64,000 nucleotides of DNA from Knoellia koreensis (GTDB lineage Bacteria; Actinomycetota; Actinomycetes; Actinomycetales; Dermatophilaceae), in the NCBI RefSeq assembly GCF_013041615.1, contig NZ_JABEPQ010000002.1:558001-622000 (forward strand), written 5' to 3'. The notes beneath the pieces were generated by a model, which was not told the origin of the DNA, ran no database searches, and was given only the letters and a program-made list of their open reading frames with translations. The translations under genes were made by a program, and so were the position numbers. Positions 27,204 through 37,091 of this stretch are shown here, piece after piece. How positions within the stretch are numbered: the stretch's first letter is position 1; the number at the start of each line of letters is the position of its first letter.

Positions 27204-28325
27204 TCAGAGGTCGATCTCGCACTCGCCCGCGGCGGCCGAGATGCAGGTCTGGATGCGCACGCCGTCACCCTCCGTGGCGACGGTCAGCTCACCGTTGCGC
27301 AGGTCGCGCACGGCTCCTTGGCGCAGCGGCACGACGCAGCCGAAGCAGATACCCATGCGGCAGCCGGACGGCATCAGCACGCCGGCCTCCTCGCCCGCGT
27401 CGAGGATCGGCGTCGCGCCGTCGGCCTCGACGGTCTTGCCCTGGGCAGCGAAGGTGACGGTGCCGCCCTCGCCCTCGGCGACGACGACCGGGCGGAAGCG
27501 CTCGGTGTGCAGTCGCTCGGAGAGGCCCGCCGCGGCATACGCCTCCTCGAAGGCGTCGAGCATGCCCGTCGGCCCGCAGCACCACGTCTCGCGCTCGCGC
27601 CAGTCGGGCACCAGCTCGTCGAGGTCGGCGGGCGAGAGCATGCCGTCGGTGTCGGTGTGCCGCTCGACGAGCCGCAGGTCGCCGCGCCCGCCCCACTCGC
27701 GCAGTCGTTCCGCGAAGATCACGTCGGTCGGCGTCGGCGCGCTGTGCACGAGGACGGCGTCGGGTAGCTCGGCGAGGTGGTTGCGCAGCATGCCCATGAC
27801 GGGCGTGATGCCTGAGCCGGCGGTGAGAAACAGTGCCTTCGCGGGGCGCGGTGTCGGCAGCGTGAAGTCGCCGGTCGCCTGGTCGAGGTGGATCAGCGTG
27901 CCGGGGCGCAGGTCGCGCACGACGTGGTTGCTGACCTTGCCGTCGGGGATCGCCTTGACGGTGATCGAGATGAGGCCGTCGGCGGCGTCGACCGGGCAGG
28001 TCAGGGAGTAGGCGCGCCAGTTGCGAACGCCATCGACATCGACGCCGATCCGGGTGTACTGGCCGGGAACGTGGCCGCGCCAGCCGCGACCCGGGCGGAT
28101 CACGACCGTGGCGGCGTCGGCCGTCTCGGGCGTCACGGCGACGACGCGACCGCGCAGGTCGGCGCCCGCGCGCAGTGGAGCGATGAGATCGAGGTAGTCG
28201 GCTGGGAGCACCGGTGTGGTGACCGCGTGCGCGACGCGCAGGGCGGCGTCACGCAGCCGAGCCATGGGTATGCCGCGCGTCCGGGCCGCGTTCGTGGTGG
28301 TGCGCGGGGTCGCTGCAGCGGTCAT
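27204..28325 (-). CDS. ferredoxin reductase with C-terminal 2Fe-2S domain
   Basis: 373 residues. FAD site RAYSLTCP (about 124), NAD(P) site TAGSGITPVMGML (about 188) and a plant-type ferredoxin end with PSGCRMGICFGCV plus a later Cys (four cluster ligands). This is the Rv3230c-like electron donor of acyl desaturases. Start at ATG 28325 with GGAGAAA upstream; an inner ATG at 28265 is possible. Transcribed with the desaturase and divergent from a PucR-type gene. Confidence 0.92.
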   Translation of the reverse strand: MTAAATPRTTTNAARTRGIPMARLRDAALRVAHAVTTPVLPADYLDLIAPLRAGADLRGRVVAVTPETADAATVVIRPGRGWRGHVPGQYTRIGVDVDGVRNWRAYSLTCPVDAADGLISITVKAIPDGKVSNHVVRDLRPGTLIHLDQATGDFTLPTPRPAKALFLTAGSGITPVMGMLRNHLAELPDAVLVHSAPTPTDVIFAERLREWGGRGDLRLVERHTDTDGMLSPADLDELVPDWRERETWCCGPTGMLDAFEEAYAAAGLSERLHTERFRPVVVAEGEGGTVTFAAQGKTVEADGATPILDAGEEAGVLMPSGCRMGICFGCVVPLRQGAVRDLRNGELTVATEGDGVRIQTCISAAAGECEIDL

Positions 28326-28329
28326 GGAT

Positions 28330-28349
28330 CAAGTTTCTCCGACAACTTG
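28330..28349. promoter_or_regulatory. inverted repeat operator candidate between reductase and PucR-like gene
   Basis: CAAGTT (28330-28335) and AACTTG (28344-28349), 8-nt spacer, in the 76-nt divergent region. Position fits a site bound by the adjacent regulator to control the desaturase operon. Confidence 0.4.
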
Positions 28350-28401
28350 GCCTAAACTCCTGACCAGTCCGGGTGATCCTGGCGGAAGGAATTGTGCGCA
28401 G

Positions 28402-29712
28402 ATGACAAAAGATGGCCGATCGAGGCCCAGCCTTCGCGCGGGCGCGGCGCCTGGCGTGACGACGCCCACATCCGCCGGGCGGGGCGTGGCACCGACGAGC
28501 GGGAGGCGCACCGAGGCGATCACCGTCGACCGGGCCGCTGGCCTGCAGCTGCCCGCCCGGGTCGAGACCCGGCTGCGCGAGGCCCTGCCCGGGGTCGCCG
28601 AGGACGCCGTTGAGGCCATCATCGAGGAGGTGCCCGCGTATGCCGCGGCGCGCGCCTTCATGGTCGACACCATCGAGGCGGCGGTGCGGACCGCGCTCGG
28701 CGGCTTCCTCACCCTCGCGGCCCGCAGCACCGACCCGAGCAGTCCCCTGCGCCCGGCCCAGGCCGCGTCGTACGAGCTCGGCCGCGGCGAGGCGCGCAAC
28801 GGCCGCAGCCTCGACGCGCTGCTGTCGGCCTACCGCATCGGCGCCCGCGTCTCGTGGCGGGAGCTGTCGGCCGTCGCCGTGGAGGCCGAGCTCGACTCGG
28901 CCAGGCTGGCACGGTTCGCCGAGCTCGTGTTCGCCTACATCGACGAGCTGTCCGCCGCCAGCGTGGCCGGGCATGCCGCGGAGCTCGCGACCGCCGAGCG
29001 GCACCACCGCCAGCAGCTCGACCGCGTCGCCCGCGACCTGCTGCGCGGAGGCGTCAGCGACGAGACCGTCGACCGGCATGCCGCGCGCGCGTCGTGGCAG
29101 CCACCTCGCACGCTTACCGCAGTCCTCGTCTCGGAGGAGCAGCTCCGCGAAGTGCGACCCCTCGTCGACCCCTCGAGCCTCGTCGTCGAGGGCGAGCTGC
29201 CCGACGCACCACCGAACGACGACACGTGTGCGCTGCTGCTCCCGAACTTGACCGCAAAGGCACGAAAGACATTGGTGGACAACGGATCACGGCTCGGCCT
29301 GGTCATCGGACAAACCGTCCCTTGGCGCGAGGTAGCCGTCTCCTACGACCGGGCACGACGCGCGCAGGCGACGGTGGCTGCGGACGGCGGCCGCGCGGCA
29401 TACGACACTGACGCCCACCTGGCCGAGCTGGTGGTGGCGGCCGACCGGGAAGCCCTCGCCGACCTGCGCAGACGCGTGCTCGCCCCCCTCGACGAACTCA
29501 CCGAGACCCAACGGCCGAAGCTCGAGGAGACGCTGCGCGCGTGGTTGCTGCACCGCGGCCGACGCGAGGCGGTCGCGGAGCAGCTGTTCGTCCACCCGCA
29601 GACGGTGCGCTACCGCGTGGGCCAGCTGCGCGAGCTGTTCGGCGACAGCCTCGACGACCCCGACACCGTCCGTGACCTCGTCATCGCTCTCGCGGCGCCG
29701 AGCGCCGAGTGA
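28402..29712 (+). CDS. PucR-type helix-turn-helix regulator
   Basis: 436 residues from ATG 28402 with GGAAGGA upstream. The N-terminal domain is helical (LREALPGVAEDAVEAIIEEV). The C-terminal domain has the PucR HTH (HRGRREAVAEQLFVHPQTVRYRVGQL). Its divergent position next to the desaturase-reductase pair is common in actinobacteria, so it likely controls them; it also lies just upstream of carbamate kinase, so an involvement there cannot be excluded. Confidence 0.85.
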   Translation: MTKDGRSRPSLRAGAAPGVTTPTSAGRGVAPTSGRRTEAITVDRAAGLQLPARVETRLREALPGVAEDAVEAIIEEVPAYAAARAFMVDTIEAAVRTALGGFLTLAARSTDPSSPLRPAQAASYELGRGEARNGRSLDALLSAYRIGARVSWRELSAVAVEAELDSARLARFAELVFAYIDELSAASVAGHAAELATAERHHRQQLDRVARDLLRGGVSDETVDRHAARASWQPPRTLTAVLVSEEQLREVRPLVDPSSLVVEGELPDAPPNDDTCALLLPNLTAKARKTLVDNGSRLGLVIGQTVPWREVAVSYDRARRAQATVAADGGRAAYDTDAHLAELVVAADREALADLRRRVLAPLDELTETQRPKLEETLRAWLLHRGRREAVAEQLFVHPQTVRYRVGQLRELFGDSLDDPDTVRDLVIALAAPSAE

Positions 29713-29736
29713 ACGCACCTGACAACGCAGGGATCC

Positions 29737-29755
29737 GCATTGGGCATTGCTTGCC
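29737..29755 (+). promoter_or_regulatory. candidate operator shared with the permease operon
   Basis: GCATTGGGCATTGCTTGCC, about 80 nt before carbamate kinase, close to GCATTGGGCAATTGTTGCT at 4338-4356 (minus strand). Shared core GCATTGGGCA. Two sites only, so the match is suggestive. Confidence 0.4.
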
Positions 29756-29833
29756 AACGCCCGCGTCACCCCGCCCTGCCTAGGCTCGCCGCACCGGCTC
29801 ATCGACGTGTCGGCCGACCGTGGGAGGTGTGGC

Positions 29834-30838
29834 ATGCGGGTCCTGATCGCGCTCGGTGGCAACGCCATGACCGGCCCCGACGGCAGCGCCACACCACAGG
29901 CGCAGCGCGACGCGATCGCGACCGCCATGGGCCATGTCGCCGAGGTCGTGGCAGCCGGGCACGAGGTGGTGCTCACCCACGGCAACGGCCCCCAGGTCGG
30001 CAACCTGCTGGTCAAGAACGAGCTCGCCGCCCACGTCGTCCCACCCGTCCCGCTGGACTGGTGCGGCGCCCAGACCCAGGCAACGATCGGCTTCACCGTC
30101 CTCGACACGCTCGAGGCGGCGCTCGCGCGACGTGGTGTCGATCGTCCAGTCGCCGCGATCGTCTCCCGCACCCTCGTCGACGGCGACGACCCCGGTTTCA
30201 CCAAGCCCACCAAGCCGATCGGCCGCTACCTCACCCGCGACCAGGCCAAGCCCCTCATCGAGCACGGCGAGACGTGGGAGGACCGGGGCGAGAAGGGCTG
30301 GCGCCGCGTGGTCGCCTCCCCCGAGCCGCTCGAGGTGCTCGAGACACCGACCCTGCGCACCTTGCTGGACGCCGGCTACATCGTCGTCGCCGCAGGCGGG
30401 GGCGGGATCCCTGTGTCGCGCAGCGCCGACGGCGTGCTGCACGGAGTCGAGGCCGTCATCGACAAGGACCTCACCGCAGCCCTTCTCGCCTCGTCGTTCG
30501 GGGCCGACGTGCTCGTCATCGCCACCGACGTCGCGAACGCCGTCGTCGGCTTCGGGTCGAGTGAGGAGCGGCCGCTCGGCCGGGTGCCCCTCAGCGAGCT
30601 CGAGAGGTATGCCGCGTCAGGCGAGTTCGCGTCGGGGTCCATGGGCCCCAAGGTCGAGGCCGCGTTGCGGTTCGCGCGCGCTGGCGGCACAAGCGTCATC
30701 ACCGCCCTCGACCAGATCGCCGCGGCCGTCAACGCCGTCGCCAGTGGCGAAGGCGACGTGGGCACGGTGGTGAGCGGGCGGCATACCCCCGTCTTGAAGC
30801 ACGAAACACCAAGCAGCACAACGGAATCAGGAAGGTGA
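29834..30838 (+). CDS. arcC: carbamate kinase
   Basis: 334 residues, full length. LIALGGNAM (4-12), [11 protein letters not shown] (about 49), AAGGGGIPV (about 186) and [12 protein letters not shown] (about 207) are carbamate kinase signatures. It turns carbamoyl phosphate and ADP into ATP, CO2 and ammonia. It is not next to arginine deiminase genes but six nt upstream of a ring-opening amidohydrolase, so its carbamoyl phosphate probably comes from a ureido compound. GGGAGGTG precedes the ATG. Confidence 0.94.
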   Translation: MRVLIALGGNAMTGPDGSATPQAQRDAIATAMGHVAEVVAAGHEVVLTHGNGPQVGNLLVKNELAAHVVPPVPLDWCGAQTQATIGFTVLDTLEAALARRGVDRPVAAIVSRTLVDGDDPGFTKPTKPIGRYLTRDQAKPLIEHGETWEDRGEKGWRRVVASPEPLEVLETPTLRTLLDAGYIVVAAGGGGIPVSRSADGVLHGVEAVIDKDLTAALLASSFGADVLVIATDVANAVVGFGSSEERPLGRVPLSELERYAASGEFASGSMGPKVEAALRFARAGGTSVITALDQIAAAVNAVASGEGDVGTVVSGRHTPVLKHETPSSTTESGR

Positions 30839-30843
30839 CAGCA

Positions 30844-31986
30844 ATGCCAGACGCCATCGAGGTCCGCAAGGTGCCGCTGCACAGCGTCACCGACGCCAGC
30901 GAGCTGGCCAAGCTCATCGACGACGGCGTCATCGACGCCGACCGCGTCATCGCCGTCATCGGCAAGACCGAGGGAAACGGCGGGGTCAACGACTACACGC
31001 GGATCATCGCCGACCGGGCGTTCCGCGAGGTGCTGGTCGCCAAGGGTGCCGACGCGGCGAAGGTGAAGGAGGTGCCGATCGTGTGGTCCGGTGGCACCGA
31101 CGGCGTCATCAGCCCGCACGCCACGATCTTCGCGACCGTGCCGCCCGAGAAGGCGGAGCAGACCGACGAGCCGCGGCTGACCGTCGGGTTCGCGATGAGC
31201 GAGGTGCTGCTGCCCGAGGACATCGGTCGCACGGCGATGGTGACCAAGGTGGCCGACGCGGTGAAGGTGGCGATGGAACGCGCCGGCATCACCGACCCGG
31301 CCGACGTGCACTACGTGCAGACCAAGACGCCGCTGCTCACGATCGACACCATCCGTGACGCCAAGAGCCGCGGCCACGACGTCTTCACCGAGGACACCCT
31401 CGCGTCGATGGACGTCTCCAACGGTGGCACCGCACTCGGCATCGCAGTCGCGCTCGGCGAAATCGAGATGCCGCGCGACGAGGACGTGCTGCGCGACCGG
31501 ACGCTCTACTCGTCGGTGGCATCGTGCTCGTCGGGCGTGGAGCTGGACCGGGCGCAGGTGGTCGTGGTCGGCAACGCGCGCGGCGTCGGGGGGCGCTACC
31601 GCATCGGGCACTCGGTGATGCGTGACGCGCTGGACGCCGACGGCATCTGGGCGGCGATCAAGGACGCCGGGCTCGACCTGCCCGAACGGCCGCACACCTC
31701 GGACCTGCAGGGGCGGCTGGTCAACGTCTTCCTCAAGTGCGAGGCGAGTCAGGACGGCGCAGTGCGCGGTCGGCGCAACGCGATGCTTGACGACTCAGAC
31801 GTGCACTGGCACCGGCAGATCAAGGCCGCGGTGGGTGGCGTCACGGCGTCAGTGACGGGCGACCCGGCCGTGTTCGTGTCGGTGTCGGCGGCGCACCAGG
31901 GCCCGGACGGGGGTGGTCCCGTCGCCGCGATCATCGACCTCGGCACGGGCGAGCCCACGGGCTACCGCGCGCCCCAGCTCGACTGA
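30844..31986 (+). CDS. ring-opening amidohydrolase (barbiturase / cyanuric acid hydrolase family)
   Basis: 380 residues. Three repeated structural units with Ser-containing motifs [12 protein letters not shown] (about 82), [12 protein letters not shown] (about 223) and [15 protein letters not shown] (about 343) identify the AtzD/TrzD/barbiturase fold. Lys residues such as GKTEGNGG and KTEGNG-like positions accompany them. Members open barbiturate (giving ureidomalonate) or cyanuric acid (giving carboxybiuret). With a uracil-type permease and a molybdenum hydroxylase in the window, barbiturase is favoured; no triazine genes are seen. Start ATG 30844 has AGGAAGG 7 nt upstream. Confidence 0.88.
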   Translation: MPDAIEVRKVPLHSVTDASELAKLIDDGVIDADRVIAVIGKTEGNGGVNDYTRIIADRAFREVLVAKGADAAKVKEVPIVWSGGTDGVISPHATIFATVPPEKAEQTDEPRLTVGFAMSEVLLPEDIGRTAMVTKVADAVKVAMERAGITDPADVHYVQTKTPLLTIDTIRDAKSRGHDVFTEDTLASMDVSNGGTALGIAVALGEIEMPRDEDVLRDRTLYSSVASCSSGVELDRAQVVVVGNARGVGGRYRIGHSVMRDALDADGIWAAIKDAGLDLPERPHTSDLQGRLVNVFLKCEASQDGAVRGRRNAMLDDSDVHWHRQIKAAVGGVTASVTGDPAVFVSVSAAHQGPDGGGPVAAIIDLGTGEPTGYRAPQLD

Positions 31987-32005
31987 TCCCACCAGCTGCC
32001 GCCGC

Positions 32006-32072
32006 AAAACGGGGGTTGCGTGCATGAAACGGGGCTGCGGAACCACCGTTTCGTGTCAGCAACCCCCGTTTT
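32006..32072. terminator. bidirectional terminator hairpin
   Basis: AAAACGGGGGTTGC (32006-32019) pairs with GCAACCCCCGTTTT (32059-32072); an inner pair GAAACGG/CCGTTTC (32026-32032, 32046-32052) extends it. It lies between convergent barbiturase-like and purH genes, with A and T ends fitting termination in both directions. Confidence 0.75.
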
Positions 32073-32113
32073 GCCAAAGGGCCCGTCGGGGCTGGGGTCA
32101 GTGGGCGCTGGGG

Positions 32114-33748
32114 TCAGTGGGCGAAGTGGCGGGTGCCGGTGAAATACATGGTCACGCCGGCCTGCTCGGCGGCTGCGATGACCTCCTCGTCACGCACCGA
32201 GCCACCCGGGGCCACGACCGCGCGAACCCCGGCGTCGAGCAGCACCTGGAGCCCGTCGGCGAACGGGAAGAACGCGTCTGACGCTGCGACGGCGCCGCGC
32301 GCCCGGTCCTGACCGTCGGCATTGGCCCGGTTGACCGCGAGGTGACACGAGTCGACCCGGTTGACCTGGCCCATCCCGATGCCGACCGAGGCCCCGTCGC
32401 GCGCGAGCAGGATGGCGTTCGACTTCACCGCACGCACCGCCCGCCACGCGAACTGCAGGTCGGCCAGCGTCGCCTCGTCGGCGGCCGTGCCGGCGACAAG
32501 GCGCCAGTTCTCCGCGTCGTCACCACCGGTCACGGCGCCGTCCTCACCCGCCACCTTCGCGTCGATCCGGTCGACCGTCTGCACGAGCACCCCGCCACTC
32601 ACCGGCCGGAACTCGATCGGGTCGGCGGTCTTCCCCATGCCTTCAGGCAGGAGCAGCAGGCGCCGGTTCTTCTTCTCCCGCAACAGCTCCAGCGCGTCGT
32701 CGTCGAACCCGGGCGCAACGATCACCTCGCTGAACGTCTCGTTGGCGGCCTTCGCCATCGCCGCGTTCACGGGCCGGTTCGTCGCGATGATGCCCCCATA
32801 TGCGGAGACGGGGTCGCACGCGTGCGCCGCGGCATACGCCTCCTCGACGGTGTCGCCGACCGCAATGCCGCAGGGGTTGGCGTGCTTGATGATCGCGACG
32901 GTCGGCTGGTCGCCGTGGTCGTGCGCGGCGCGTACCGCGGCATCGGCGTCGACGTAGTTGTTGTAGGACATCTCCTTGCCGTGCAGCTGCTCGGCCGAGG
33001 CGACGCCGGCGCGCCAGTGGGTGTAGATCGCGGCGCGCTGGTGCGGGTTCTCGCCATATCGCAGCACCGCCTTGCGCTGCCACGTCGCGCCCGTCCACGC
33101 CGGGAAGCCGCTGCCGTCCGAGGTGTCGACGTAGGCGTTGCCCATCCAGTTTGCGACCGCGTTGTCGTAGTCGGCGGTGTGCACAAACGCCTGTGCCGCA
33201 AGGAGTTTGCGCTGCGCGAGGGTGAACCCGCCGCCGCGCACCGCCTCCAGGACGGAGGGGTATGCCGCGGGGTCCGTGACGATGGCGACGCTCGGGTGGT
33301 TCTTGGCGGCGGCCCGCACCATGGTGGGTCCGCCGATGTCGATCTGCTCGATGACCTCGTCCGGCCCGGCGCCCGACGCGACGGTCTCGCGGAACGGGTA
33401 GAGGTTCACCACCACCAGGTCGAACGGCTCGACCCCCAGGTCGGCGAGCTGCTGCACGTGGTCGGGCTTGCGGGTGTCGGCCAACACACCGGCGTGCACC
33501 TTGGGGTGCAGGGTCTTGACGCGCCCCTCGAGGCACTCGGGGAACCCGGTCAGGTCGGCGACCTCGACCACGGGGACGCCGAGCCCTTCGATCAGCTTGG
33601 CCGAGCCGCCAGTCGACACGATCTCGACGCCAGCCTCATGCAGACCACGGGCCAGGTCCTCCAGCCCGGTCTTGTCGTAGACGGAGACGAGTGCCCGCTT
33701 CACGGGGCGGACGTCTTGGCTGGGGCCGGGCTTGCTGACAGAGCTCAT
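32114..33748 (-). CDS. purH: AICAR transformylase / IMP cyclohydrolase
   Basis: 544 residues from ATG 33748. IMP cyclohydrolase part: [43 protein letters not shown]. Transformylase part: [25 protein letters not shown] and [10 protein letters not shown] near the end. Catalyses the last two steps of purine synthesis. purN lies 105 nt upstream on the same strand, the normal actinobacterial order. Confidence 0.97.
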   Translation of the reverse strand: MSSVSKPGPSQDVRPVKRALVSVYDKTGLEDLARGLHEAGVEIVSTGGSAKLIEGLGVPVVEVADLTGFPECLEGRVKTLHPKVHAGVLADTRKPDHVQQLADLGVEPFDLVVVNLYPFRETVASGAGPDEVIEQIDIGGPTMVRAAAKNHPSVAIVTDPAAYPSVLEAVRGGGFTLAQRKLLAAQAFVHTADYDNAVANWMGNAYVDTSDGSGFPAWTGATWQRKAVLRYGENPHQRAAIYTHWRAGVASAEQLHGKEMSYNNYVDADAAVRAAHDHGDQPTVAIIKHANPCGIAVGDTVEEAYAAAHACDPVSAYGGIIATNRPVNAAMAKAANETFSEVIVAPGFDDDALELLREKKNRRLLLLPEGMGKTADPIEFRPVSGGVLVQTVDRIDAKVAGEDGAVTGGDDAENWRLVAGTAADEATLADLQFAWRAVRAVKSNAILLARDGASVGIGMGQVNRVDSCHLAVNRANADGQDRARGAVAASDAFFPFADGLQVLLDAGVRAVVAPGGSVRDEEVIAAAEQAGVTMYFTGTRHFAH

Positions 33749-33853
33749 GGGTTCTCCGCGGTCGGTTGCAACGGTGCGGGACACCCAGGCGGGCGATGTC
33801 CCGGCGCGTGACTCCCCGGTGGTGGTCCACCCTCGCCAGTTGTCGCAGCGATT

Positions 33854-34486
33854 CTAACGGCCCTGCGGACCAGTTCCGTCCACGGTGGGCAGGCTCCGCT
33901 CACCGCGCGCGACCTCACCGACGACCTGCACGAGCAGCGGGTGCTCGAGTGCCTTGATGCGGTCGTGCAGCGAGTCCTCGGTGTCGTCCTGCTCGACGGC
34001 CACCCGCGCCTGCGCGATCACCGGACCGGTGTCGACACCGGAGTCGACGACGTGCACCGTGCACCCGGTCTCGGTCGCGCCGGCCGCCAGCGCGTCCCGA
34101 ACCGCGTGGGCGCCAGGGAAGCTCGGCAGCAGCGCGGGGTGGGTGTTGATCACGGTCCACCGCCCCAGGACCTCGGGTCCGAGCAGCTTCATGAACCCTG
34201 CCGACACCACGAACGCCGGCGCGTGGTCGTCGATGCGCGACGCCAGCCCGGCATCCCACTCGGCGCGCGTCACGAAGTCGGCCACGCGGCATACAAAGGT
34301 TGGTATGCCGGCCGCGGCCGCCCGGTGGAGCCCCGTGATCCCAGCCCGGTCGGCACCTACTGCGAGGATGCGCACGCCGTATGCCGGGTCAGCGGCCGCG
34401 TCGATGAGCGCCTGGAGGTTGGTGCCCGACCCCGAGACGAGGACGACGATGCCGGTCGGCTCGGTGGGCGGCGTCGGCGTCGTCAC
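33854..34486 (-). CDS. purN: phosphoribosylglycinamide formyltransferase
   Basis: 210 residues. VVLVSGSGTNLQALIDAA (start), SAGFMKLLGPEVL, NTHPALLPSFPGAHAV and the catalytic Asp in VVDSGVDTGPVI are all present. It transfers a formyl group in purine synthesis. Two GTATGCCG copies face each other at 34288 and 34303 inside it. Confidence 0.97.
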   Translation of the reverse strand: MTTPTPPTEPTGIVVLVSGSGTNLQALIDAAADPAYGVRILAVGADRAGITGLHRAAAAGIPTFVCRVADFVTRAEWDAGLASRIDDHAPAFVVSAGFMKLLGPEVLGRWTVINTHPALLPSFPGAHAVRDALAAGATETGCTVHVVDSGVDTGPVIAQARVAVEQDDTEDSLHDRIKALEHPLLVQVVGEVARGERSLPTVDGTGPQGR

Positions 34487-34622
34487 AGGACGACGATAGC
34501 GAGGGGGCTCGCGGCCCGGTCAGCAGGCTGGGCGCGCAAGGTGGGTCATGAGGTTCGCAGCCGACGGCGAAAGGTGACCTGCACAGGTCGTCGGCGTACC
34601 CGCCGAACTCGCGACGACCAGG

Positions 34623-34904
34623 TCACCTGCGCGTCGGCTCGTCGGGAAGCCGCGCGAAGCGCCCGGTCTCGTGCGCCTCCCGGATCAGAGACGCGGCCGT
34701 GTCCGGATCAACGTCGGTCAGGTAGTCCTCGTTGCTTCCGAGCAGGTAGTAGCGGCTCAACTTCTCGCTGTCCACCCACTCGCCGGCACGGTCCAGCGTC
34801 TGACAGTTGTATTGCGGGCCTGCGGGGTCCCGGCGCCCGAAACTCACACTAGGGACGTCGACCTCGGGTCCATAGGTGATGAGGAAGTACTGCCACTGAG
34901 TCAT
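34623..34904 (-). CDS. unknown small protein, paralogue of 35330-35581
   Basis: 93 residues. MTQWQYFLITYGPEVDVPS, SFGRRDPAGPQYNCQTLDRAG and YYLLGSNEDYLTDVDPDTAASL. About 60% identical to the protein at 35330. Family not recognised. Overlaps the upstream gene by ATGA. The region is lower in GC than its surroundings. The gap 34487-34622 carries only an imperfect inverted repeat around AGGTGACCTG. Confidence 0.6.
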   Translation of the reverse strand: MTQWQYFLITYGPEVDVPSVSFGRRDPAGPQYNCQTLDRAGEWVDSEKLSRYYLLGSNEDYLTDVDPDTAASLIREAHETGRFARLPDEPTRR

Positions 34905-35269
34905 TCGTCGCTCCCAAGAACCCCATGCTCGACCGACTCTGCGGGCTGCATGCTGGCCATCGCAGCCAGGAGCGTCTCCTGAGAGACCTCGGGAACAACC
35001 CCGCCGTTCGCCGCGACGCGTTCGAGGAATGCCTGCGGGACCTCGAAGTTGTATCTCTGCACGAAATACGCGTCGGCAAAGGCCCAGAGCCACTCACCGT
35101 CCGTCATCATCCCAACCCCCACGACATCCCCGACAGACGCGTCGTACGGGTCCGGTTTGCGCATCCGCCCGGCGAAGACCACGGCTCCATGGTTGAGGTA
35201 GTCGACCAGCTGCGGCTCGGGAGTGCCGCCGCGAGAGGATTCCGTCACCTGCAGATGCTTGAACTCCAT
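34901..35269 (-). CDS. unknown protein between the two paralogues
   Basis: 122 residues from ATG 35269 (AGAAGGCAGGC just upstream); a TTG start 27 nt earlier is less likely. Mixed alpha/beta composition with VGDVVGVGMMTDGEWLWAFADAYFVQ. Not recognised. Its pairing with the small genes could fit an immunity-type module, but nothing proves it. Confidence 0.55.
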   Translation of the reverse strand: MEFKHLQVTESSRGGTPEPQLVDYLNHGAVVFAGRMRKPDPYDASVGDVVGVGMMTDGEWLWAFADAYFVQRYNFEVPQAFLERVAANGGVVPEVSQETLLAAMASMQPAESVEHGVLGSDE

Positions 35270-35329
35270 GCCTGCCTTCTGAGCGGTGAGCAACAACTAA
35301 CTCATCTGTGACGGCTCGTCCGGGAGCCG

Positions 35330-35581
35330 CTAGAAGCGCCCATGTCGGTGCGCTTGCTCAATGAGGGACGCAGCCGTATCCGGATCGACATCGGTCAGGT
35401 AGTGATCGTTGCTGCCCAGCAGGTAATACCGCTGGAGGTAGTCACTGTCCTCCCACACGCCCGCCCTGCGAAGAGTCTGACAGGTGTAGTTGACGCCGTC
35501 GAGATCACGCCGCCCGAACCGGATCCACCCATCGCCGATCTCCGGTCCGGGCGTGATCGTGAAGTACTGCCAGCGGGTCAT
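35330..35581 (-). CDS. small paralogue shortened by an amber codon
   Basis: 83 residues (MTRWQYFTITPGPEIGDG ... QAHRHGRF). Beyond the TAG the frame continues RLPDEPSQMS before the next stop, matching the RLPDEPTRR end of the 93-residue paralogue, where the TAG is replaced by an Ala codon. So this copy has lost about ten C-terminal residues. The 98 nt between it and DUF6350 show nothing else. Confidence 0.6.
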   Translation of the reverse strand: MTRWQYFTITPGPEIGDGWIRFGRRDLDGVNYTCQTLRRAGVWEDSDYLQRYYLLGSNDHYLTDVDPDTAASLIEQAHRHGRF

Positions 35582-35678
35582 CTGTCACTCCCCATGAGGA
35601 AGGCGAGCCCGGTGAGACCCGGTCGCGTGAACTTCCAGCTCGGCCACTCGCTCAGGTGTCATCGGTGACGACCAAGGG

Positions 35679-36920
35679 TCAGCGACGGAGCTTCCAGCGG
35701 TCCCAGCCGAGAACGAGCGCGGCGCCGATCGCGAGCTCGACGAACAGGGCGGCCGTCATCGCGAGCGCCGGTGCGCCGATGTCGGCGAGCCGACCAGCGC
35801 CGAGGGACCCTCCCCCGAGAGCGTCGAGCAGCCCGATCGTCAGTGCGGTCACGACGACCGCGACTGCCGTCACCGTCAGCTTGGTGCGGGCCGTCGACAG
35901 CCGCGCCACGGAGCGCAGCGAGCGCCACCCGACGAACGCCCCCACCGCGACCGGCACGAGCACCACCGCGGGCATCACCCCCGGAAACGCCCCCGGCTCC
36001 GGCAGCGCCCCGAACACCGGGACCATCGGCAACACCGACGAGCGTGCGCCCGTCCACGTGGCCGACGCGCCCTCCACCGCGGAGAAACCCGATCCCGCCA
36101 GGAACGACACCGCCCACAGCGCGAGGTTGGGCAGCACCGTGAGCTGCGCGAGCGCCAGGACGACCCCGCCAACCATCCCGGGCGCCAACTCGGACTGCAG
36201 GTTCTTCACTGCACCGAAGTGCAGCACGACCATGAGCACGACCAGTGCGACACCGATCGTGAGCAACGTCGCGGCGCCCTCGAGCCCCGGCCGCACACCG
36301 CGCCGCACCGCCTCGGGCAGCCACGAGGGCCGCACCGCGGCCTCCCCCAACAGCTCCGGCCGCCGCGCCACGTGCTGCCGCAGCGCCAACCCGGCTGCGG
36401 CCACGGGTACCACGAGCACCGGCACGACCACCGTCCACCACACCGGGTCCGGACCGGCCGCATAGGCGAGCAGCACCCAGACGAGCGCGCACGCGGCATA
36501 CCCACCGACCCAGCCGCCGAGCTCAGCAGCGAGCCGTCCGTGCACGAGCCCACGCACGTGGACGACCGTGCGGTCACCCGCGGCCTCGGCCGTGGCCCGC
36601 GCCGCCGCGCGCCCGCCCAGCCACACCAGCAACCCCAGGAAGAGCAGCGGCACGACCGTCACCGGCAACGCACCGACCGTCACGTGCGCCCCACCACCAA
36701 GCAGCCACAACGCGGCGCCCGTCCCGAGGGCGGACGTCCACGACACCGTGCTCTCACTGGCCGCGACCCACACCATCAGCGCCGGCAGGATGAACACACA
36801 CGCCCCCACCGCGGCCGCACCCGCCCCCGAGAGCACGGCTCGCCGCACTCGCGCCGGGTCGACCGCCCCCCGGTTCGACGCACCGGTCCCCGTCCCCCGC
36901 AGCAGCTCCATGACAGTCAT
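35679..36920 (-). CDS. DUF6350-type polytopic membrane protein
   Basis: 413 residues, with roughly ten hydrophobic segments. The place between sucCD and purN is where actinobacteria carry a DUF6350 gene, and the hydrophobic pattern agrees. No catalytic motif is visible. Start ATG 36920; an inner ATG at 36911 is possible. Function unknown, possibly envelope or cell-division related. Confidence 0.75.
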   Translation of the reverse strand: MTVMELLRGTGTGASNRGAVDPARVRRAVLSGAGAAAVGACVFILPALMVWVAASESTVSWTSALGTGAALWLLGGGAHVTVGALPVTVVPLLFLGLLVWLGGRAAARATAEAAGDRTVVHVRGLVHGRLAAELGGWVGGYAACALVWVLLAYAAGPDPVWWTVVVPVLVVPVAAAGLALRQHVARRPELLGEAAVRPSWLPEAVRRGVRPGLEGAATLLTIGVALVVLMVVLHFGAVKNLQSELAPGMVGGVVLALAQLTVLPNLALWAVSFLAGSGFSAVEGASATWTGARSSVLPMVPVFGALPEPGAFPGVMPAVVLVPVAVGAFVGWRSLRSVARLSTARTKLTVTAVAVVVTALTIGLLDALGGGSLGAGRLADIGAPALAMTAALFVELAIGAALVLGWDRWKLRR

Positions 36921-37091
36921 GACGCACCCATCGTCGCTGACCGGCCCGCGACTTCCGGCGACCCACGCCGCGCGCCCCGCGATTCACAGCAAAATTCACC
37001 CCGAACGCGCCGCAACCCGTCCCGCCCCGGCCGCGTCTGCTGCGGTGTGATGACCCTGGGTGCACGATCAGCAACCACCGGGGAGGTGTCC

